A DNA stretch of 64,000 bases from Chrysomallon squamiferum. Lineage: Eukaryota > Mollusca > Gastropoda > Neomphalida > Peltospiridae. This document shows, in pieces, positions 58,756-64,000 of the stretch. The notes under the pieces were generated by a model. That model saw only the letters and a program-made list of their open reading frames with translations. It ran no database searches and was not told the origin of the DNA. The stretch spans positions 33,796,938-33,860,937 of the forward strand of contig CM022670.1 in assembly GCA_012295275.1 (NCBI GenBank), given 5' to 3'. Position numbers and translations under genes: made by a program. How positions within the stretch are numbered: the stretch's first letter is position 1; each line of letters starts with the position of its first letter.

Positions 58756-61035
58756 TGATCTAAACTAAGAAAGACAAATAATTTCCAAATTAAAGCTGTA
58801 ATTACAATCTTGCTCCAGATTAAAAAAGAAAACAATCTGACATTAAAATATGTCAGAAAATAACAAACTTCCAAAGGAACAAAAACATACAGATATGTTT
58901 ATTTTTAAAACATTATCAAGTAAAATATTATTAAAATGAATTTATGTGTGTCTATAATTATTTAAATAAAATAAAATTTAAAAAACCCACGCGACTGCTT
59001 TTCCTCAGCTTTTTGTAGCTTTGCTTCTCTGTCACCACCAGGTTCTGAAAATCCATAAAATCTTGTTTAAAAGGAACAGATGAAATATTTACTAAATGTA
59101 AAGAAACCAAGATTGAGAAACCAAGATTGGAATTTGGAATGAATCAACTGAATTTGTGTGGCATATTTTAAATTACAAATACTCCTTGATGCTCCTACTG
59201 GACTAATTTCCTGTTCCAGACACTGACATAATCTGTGGTAGGAGGTTTATACCTAAAACTAACTTCCATTATAAAACTTTTTTTCATACACAGATCAAGC
59301 CCGTTTTAGTCTAAGCTATAAAATAAAACAAACTTTATTTAAATATTTGCCTAAAATATATATATTTCATAAATCATCAATTTTAATTTCAATATTATAC
59401 ACACAGTTAAAATTCATATAAATTACTGAATAAACGTTAAACAAATAAATGCTGATAACCTTTATAATTATTTAAATGGCCACTCAAGGAACACTTAGAA
59501 CTGGATAGCATAGAGTTAAATCCCATAATAGAATACAATATGGCTGTTATAGGCAGGAGGCTGCCAGACAGAGGTTGCCATGAAAGCAATTCTTATTGTG
59601 TGTGTGTGTCTGTGTGTATGTGTCTGTGTGTATACATAAGTATACATGCAAATACTGTAAATTTGGATTTCAATTAATTACATGCATTTAATTCATTCGT
59701 TATCGTGTCTCCAGCATCACATGTCATTGTTTCAGCTATATTGCCATTAAATAATGTAATAAATGAATATAAATGCAACTATATAGTTCTTCAGCCAAAG
59801 ACCACAACATAAAAGATGTTACCTTCTTTGTATTATATCTCAAAAGCAATTAACAAAGCTTTTCTTCTTTCTTTTTTTTTCTTTTTTCTATTTTTTCTTT
59901 TTTAAATAAGACTGGAAAAACACTGAAATAATCCCAATGGAAAAAATGATTTTCTAATTCAATAAACTTAATGTTGAACTTCATTTCACTGACCCACAAA
60001 CTAAAGTGAATAATTTCAGTTAATGTTTTATTTCATATGGCATAAATTTGATACGGGTGAATCAAGGTAAAATACACACTTATTTAGAAAAGCTTGTACA
60101 ATAAATACTTCAAATTAAGAAACTTTTATTACTTTCTCCTATATAAATATGTGTGACAAAATTATCTGCTGTTTCAATTTCCTGTTCTGCTTTGTAATCT
60201 TCCTTCTTAGTTTCATCAGCGTAATGTTCTGATATGACCATATTTGGTTAATCTTTTACATTTTTATTAATCTGGCCTAGAAGAAAATAAATATATCTTC
60301 TTTTTCTGAATGTAGCTCATAATATAAACTATGCATAAATTGAAAAAAAAAAAAAATGAACAACTTGAAAACAAAGTATTAAATACAGACTGTATTATTT
60401 TTACTTGTTTCACATTGTTCCTCTAACTTATTTGACTGATCAGTGCAGGGTTGTGCTTGATCATCATCTTTCTCAGCTTCTTCAGGAAGAGATATATGGC
60501 TGAAAGCAGTTGGTGTAACCACATTTGATGATCCACCCATATTTTGTGCTAGAACCAGATTGAACAAAATTGAATTATGTTTTAGTCTTGGTATCACACA
60601 CACACACGCAAACAAACACATATACACACATATACATACATACACCAATGGTTCATCACTTTGTAATAACAGGGGAAAAGATTTAAATGAGGTTTAAACC
60701 TTTTCGTTTGAAAAAAGAATTTTTATTATTATTACGATACACGATAAAAACAAACAAAATAAATATATAAATAAAAAACCCAAACCCCCCAAAACTATCA
60801 TTGTTAATACTGTATAAATATTTTGTAGAGACATAAATGAATTAATAAATAAATAAAAACAAAAACAAAAAACAAAGAAACCAAACTATCATTGTTTATT
60901 CTGTATAAATATTTTGTACAAACATACATGAATTAATTAATAAATAACAAACAAACAAAATAATAAATTCAATTTATTTGACTTACTTTCTTGAACCCCA
61001 GTTAATTTACTCATGTCTTTCTGTTCTGGCTCCAT
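55198..61035 (-). CDS. SAM-domain protein with modular charged exons, 8 exons, 277 aa
   Basis: I do not recognise the full protein. Minus-strand exons are 60987-61035, 60405-60548, 60133-60228, 58991-59044, 58098-58205, 56736-56852, 55942-55998 and 55198-55406 (stop). They total 834 nt with GT-AG introns, and every internal exon starts and ends in phase 1. Residues 1-150 are polar and acidic. Exons 4, 5 and 7 encode related cassettes ending KAEEKQS, KADEKQS and KAHEKQS. Exon 6 (about 151-189) is different: Cys- and Gly-containing, ending in a short hydrophobic run. Residues 209-277 look like a SAM domain (TVSQLIDLLKNKKF, IEERGIDGNTLKFI, then a Lys-rich helix), a module for protein-protein or RNA binding. 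Exon 3 is the least certain because its acceptor lacks a good pyrimidine tract. It lies co-oriented with and upstream of the DUF389 gene. Three tandem segmental copies underlie exons 4-7. Confidence 0.7.
55430..57140. repeat. Segmental duplication unit 1
   Basis: Contains exon 7, a mariner-like MITE and exon 6 of the SAM gene. Markers shared with the other units include a block starting GTTCAGACTAATTTTTAAAT, the exon with intron sequence AATCCACAAAATTTTGTTTA, and ATGGCCACTCAAGGAAC. Of the three units this is the most complete. Confidence 0.8.
55556..55754. mobile_element. Mariner-like MITE, copy 1
   Basis: The left end TTGGGTTGGAACAAAAAGG is matched on the minus strand at the right end by TTGGGTTGGCATAAAAGTTC. 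TTGGGTTGGCATAAAA-like termini are typical of mariner elements. About 200 bp long with no coding capacity. Confidence 0.7.
57592..57776. mobile_element. Mariner-like MITE, copy 2
   Basis: Left end GATTGGAACAAAAAGACTG, right end on the minus strand ATTGGGTTGGAACTAAAC. It occupies the same place in unit 2 as copy 1 does in unit 1, so the insertion predates the duplication. A truncated third copy begins near 58643 (GGTTGGATCAAAAAATT). Confidence 0.65.
57780..57821. repeat. (TTA)n microsatellite
   Basis: A TTA/ATT array immediately beside the right end of the MITE in unit 2. A similar array follows the MITE remnant in unit 3 at 58719-58754, and a very short one follows it in unit 1. Confidence 0.9.
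59304..59475. repeat. Inserted copy of the SAM gene 3' flank
   Basis: The segment aligns with about 54950-55130, downstream of the SAM gene stop, in the same orientation (CAGTTAAAATTCATATAAAT is shared exactly). It interrupts unit 3 between AGATCAAGCCC and ATGGCCACTCAAGGAAC, which are nearly adjacent in unit 1. Confidence 0.75.
59690..59740 (-). pseudogene. Degenerate copy of SAM gene exon 6
   Basis: TGTGATGCTGGAGACAC on the minus strand matches TGTGATGCTGGAGAGGACAC of exon 6, with an acceptor-like TATAG upstream. Beyond this core the similarity is lost, the frame closes and no donor is kept, so it appears dead. Confidence 0.6.
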
Positions 61036-61316
61036 CTAGTATGTGTCGTTAGTTCGTTTTTATATTTTTCTCTTTGAAAATAAACAGTTCATTTAAATAT
61101 GTCAATTATCTGACTTGCCAGTTTTGCCAGTGATATGTTTCCTGCAATGTAGAAATAAAAAAAAATCACATTTCACCTAATGTCATCCATTTTGTTTAAA
61201 AATACTATTTATACTCATACCTTAAATTCTCCATTTACACTCAATTAGGCTTGCATAATTCTTTATCTCTATCTTTATTAAAACGTGTATTTCAGTTGAA
61301 CTTGCTGTTAAGTTTA

Positions 61317-61355
<39 letters not shown>

Positions 61356-63895
61356 TTTCAATTTAGGTATTTTTGTCTCTGTTGCTGCTTTTTTCTAAAG
61401 TAAGGAAATTTGTTAACAATCATATTTTAAATTTAAGAAAATACAATATGACAGCTTTGGAGAACTTTACACTGTGAAATTATGGCTAAAATATTCTGTC
61501 AAGAAAACAAACCTAAATATATGAATATTTTCAAAATATTCAGTCTTAAAATTAATGTAAAAATGTACATAATTTAAGAAAATAATAATAATTTTAAAAA
61601 ATCATGAAGAAAGTGTTTATTTAACTATGTGTATTCTCCACTGACTTTTAAAATTTGATTAGGTGTAATCTGATGAAATGACTTGTATTTGATTCTAACT
61701 GGTTCACATTTTCTTCAAAAATATCTCTTTCACATGGTCTCACAAAGTTATCAGACTTGGTTTCAGTTTTTAAAAAAACTGAGTAAATACAAAAATATTT
61801 TATTCATATTACCAATTAAACAGGATGAGCACCAAGTGGAAATTAATTTGAACATGGTATATAATCCCCTACCATTAAACAAAATATAGGAAATGTCACC
61901 TTCAACAATATTCTTCAGATTAAATTTCATTCCTTGAAACATTCGTATATTCAAACAAAATATTACCTCAGTTTATTGATTTATTCACACCATTAGCATT
62001 TATTTATTAATATCTGAAATAATTCAATACGTTATATATAATTATTTATGTTTTGCAGCATCATTTTGATTAAATCTTTGCACCGCTAAATGAAATAAGA
62101 AATGAGAATCTGATTGGCATTGCTCCAAATATTTTGCAACAATATTTAAAGTTAATATCTCTTTTACGTGTATAAATAATATGGTAATATCAATACAAAA
62201 AATGAATGGGGAAATTATATAAATAGATCGAGTACATCGAAATTGTTCAAGTAATCGCTAACATAGATACATATAACAATGTCTAATGAGTTGTTTGTTC
62301 TCCTTTGTTCTTGTCAGAAGAGATATAAAACAGACTTAGCTCACTTTGGCTTGTCAGATCAATCACTTATTTCACATCTTTTCTTCATAGGAAAGAATAT
62401 GAAAGTGAAAAAGTTTCTAGTTTCAGTTTAATATTATTTTTGGAAACCAACATCACGGAAAAGAACGAATAAATTACTCGGAGGTTTTCGCAGAAACTGT
62501 AAATGGTGCTTTATTTAGATTCCTGTGTTAAATGTAATGTCCTTTCATATTTTTAGGCAGTTTTTTTCTGATCATCAATTAAATAATTAATAAACTGTTT
62601 AATTTAAATTAGTGTTTACATTAATAAATTGTTTTGATTTTACTTATTTTTATTTTTAATATTTATTAAAAGATAATGGTAAAAAAAAACTGTAACTGAT
62701 TAAATTTTTGGCAAATGTACGACAGTTAGCAGCAAGAAATATTTTGTGTGCAACTGATAGTTTTTATGCATTTGTTCAGAAGTAACAAAAAGGGTAACAG
62801 TTTTAGAATAAGACCTAAAGAAATTAGCCTATATCATCGGTTCTCATTAGTGGGCTTAATTAGTAAATTAATATGAACATTAAAATGAACATTTCCGAGC
62901 AAACCTTAGTTAAAATTAAGGAATTATAAACTTATTTAAAATCACCATAATATCAGATGAACCTTGTCAATTTGAAGAATTAACCCAGATTACATCCTTA
63001 GAGAAACAAGATCTGGAACAATTGTAGAGAGATCATGTAAAAACACTGAGCAAAGAATTAAATTTTTAAAATTATTTTTCTTTACTAATTTTATTATCGG
63101 ACAGAGATGGAAACAACAACAAAAACAAACAAAATAGCTACGAAAAAGTAAAACATATTTATTAACCAATAAGTAAATAAGTACAAAAAAAGAAAAGATA
63201 AAAAGAAGATAAAAATAAACCCAAATAAACCACCTCACAAACAATAAGATATCACAACCACTATAGAAAGACAAGACAGGTTAAGCTATCAATAAAATTA
63301 CATAAATAAAATGTGAGTTTAAAGACAAAAATTGGTGCAGATAGTGTTTTTCTTGCAGAAACAACTTGGTTGTCTTCTTTTGTTTATACAGGTTCAATTC
63401 TTGCGATTGTGGATTCAGTTGCTGAAAAAAATAAAATAATAAAAATAAAATCTCCATTGTCGTTTTTAGCCTAAAATGCAAATTTCTCACTGAACTTTTA
63501 CAAATACAATTATAACTTAATAATAGGTTTTCCATTATATTCTCTCTATTTTAATATAATGTCATTTTTACTTGACTCAGCCACATGGAATCAAATGATA
63601 ATAAATATTACTGAGCGTAAACATTTTAAATGGTAGAAAAAAAACCTATTAAATAATATTAATAAAAAAGGAACAAAATAAAATAAAATAAAAATAAAAA
63701 AGTAAAAATAAGCCATAGTATAAAAGAAAACATGGTTCTTAAATGGTGTTGGTCAATCTTGTTGTGTGTATATCATGAAAACAAACAAAAATCTGAGATT
63801 ACAATCACAGCACAAATATTCAGCACAGAGAAAAAAAAAATAAAAAAATTACCTGCCTCTTTACTGAGCTATTTTATAAACCCATTGGTACTCAC
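61036..63895. other. Upstream of SAM gene, no gene seen
   Basis: Presumably holds the SAM gene promoter near its start. A TG array lies at 61321-61352. No conserved exon is visible; a frame on the minus strand at 63281-63430 after a good acceptor (TTTTTTTCAG) has no family resemblance I can defend. Confidence 0.55.
61321..61352. repeat. (TG)n microsatellite
   Basis: A nearly pure TG array about 290 bp upstream of the SAM gene start codon. Confidence 0.95.
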
Positions 63896-64000
63896 AATCG
63901 CTTCATTTTCTCCACTGCTACTATCAATTTTAAATCTTCACAGCTGTTGCAATTTGAAGCTGTTGTTTGGCCTTCTGTAACATTATGAAATAGACATACA
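63896..64000 (-). pseudogene. Partial second copy of DUF389-gene exon 2
   Basis: On the minus strand the segment aligns with 52680-52810 of the DUF389 gene; CAAACAACAGCTTCAAA and TAGCAGTGGAGAAA are shared. The homologous residues read HNVTEGQTTASN against HNATERQTTASN. The copy lacks an internal block and one base after GAAGAT, which shifts frame. It ends at a good donor (GTGAGT at 63890-63895). It continues past the window edge, so I cannot tell whether it is a live paralogue or a pseudogene. Confidence 0.6.

Larger units (their letters stand above)
58484..60040. repeat. Segmental duplication unit 3
   Basis: Contains exon 4 of the SAM gene, a truncated MITE, an inserted copy of 3'-flank sequence and a degenerate version of exon 6. 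Its right part (59476-60040) aligns with 56262-57140 of unit 1, including CTGAAATAATCCCA and TTTCAGTTAATGTTTTAT. Confidence 0.8.

Noticed and set aside
63281-63430. Minus-strand frame after a good acceptor, tested as a copy of DUF389 exon 3
   Set aside because: Apart from CAACTGAAT the nucleotide similarity is at chance level.

Overview
This is a very AT-rich eukaryotic window full of introns and simple-sequence repeats (TTA, TA, CA, AG, poly-A/T). It carries six spliced genes that I can reconstruct exon by exon, plus the edge of a seventh. The families are animal ones: DPH5, NADK2, SLC30A7/ZnT7, PSMG3, TMEM14, a DUF389 membrane protein and a SAM-domain protein. Introns are short to moderate (mostly 0.2-2.5 kb). 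The metazoan DUF389 gene suggests an invertebrate, perhaps a lophotrochozoan such as a mollusc, but I cannot name the species from the sequence.

Layout. 1-5.8 kb: repeat-rich DNA with no gene I can support. 5.83-10.58 kb (+): DPH5, 8 exons, 281 aa. 11.73-16.21 kb (-): mitochondrial NADK2, 9 exons, about 429 aa, convergent with DPH5. 16.3-22.6 kb: no gene seen. 22.66-29.07 kb (-): SLC30A7, 11 exons, 408 aa. 31.84-33.27 kb (-): PSMG3, 4 exons, 124 aa, head to head with TMEM14 at 33.73-35.39 kb (+), 4 exons, 102 aa. 35.4-41.3 kb: no clear gene, but two minisatellites. 41.35-53.46 kb (-): an 18-exon, 771-aa DUF389 multipass membrane protein. 55.20-61.04 kb (-): an 8-exon, 277-aa protein with a C-terminal SAM-like domain; every internal exon is phase 1-1 and three tandem segmental copies underlie the gene. 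63.90-64.00 kb: a diverged copy of exon 2 of the DUF389 gene, running off the window edge. All exon models keep frame across every junction, and their total lengths are multiples of three.

The genes do not form one pathway. DPH5 makes diphthine on elongation factor 2, NADK2 makes mitochondrial NADP, ZnT7 loads zinc into the early secretory pathway, PSMG3 chaperones 20S proteasome assembly, and TMEM14 proteins are small membrane proteins (TMEM14C acts in mitochondrial heme synthesis). From memory, DPH5 and SLC30A7 are also convergent neighbours in human, so their proximity here looks like retained animal microsynteny with NADK2 between them.

The most unusual material is in the right third: a poorly characterised DUF389 gene with a relic duplicated exon and a second partial copy upstream, interleaved with a modular SAM gene growing by exon duplication. 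Other points are a 15-bp GC-rich motif shared by the SLC30A7 and DUF389 upstream regions (a near-perfect hairpin at the former), a non-GT splice donor in NADK2, and two families of short non-autonomous DNA transposons.
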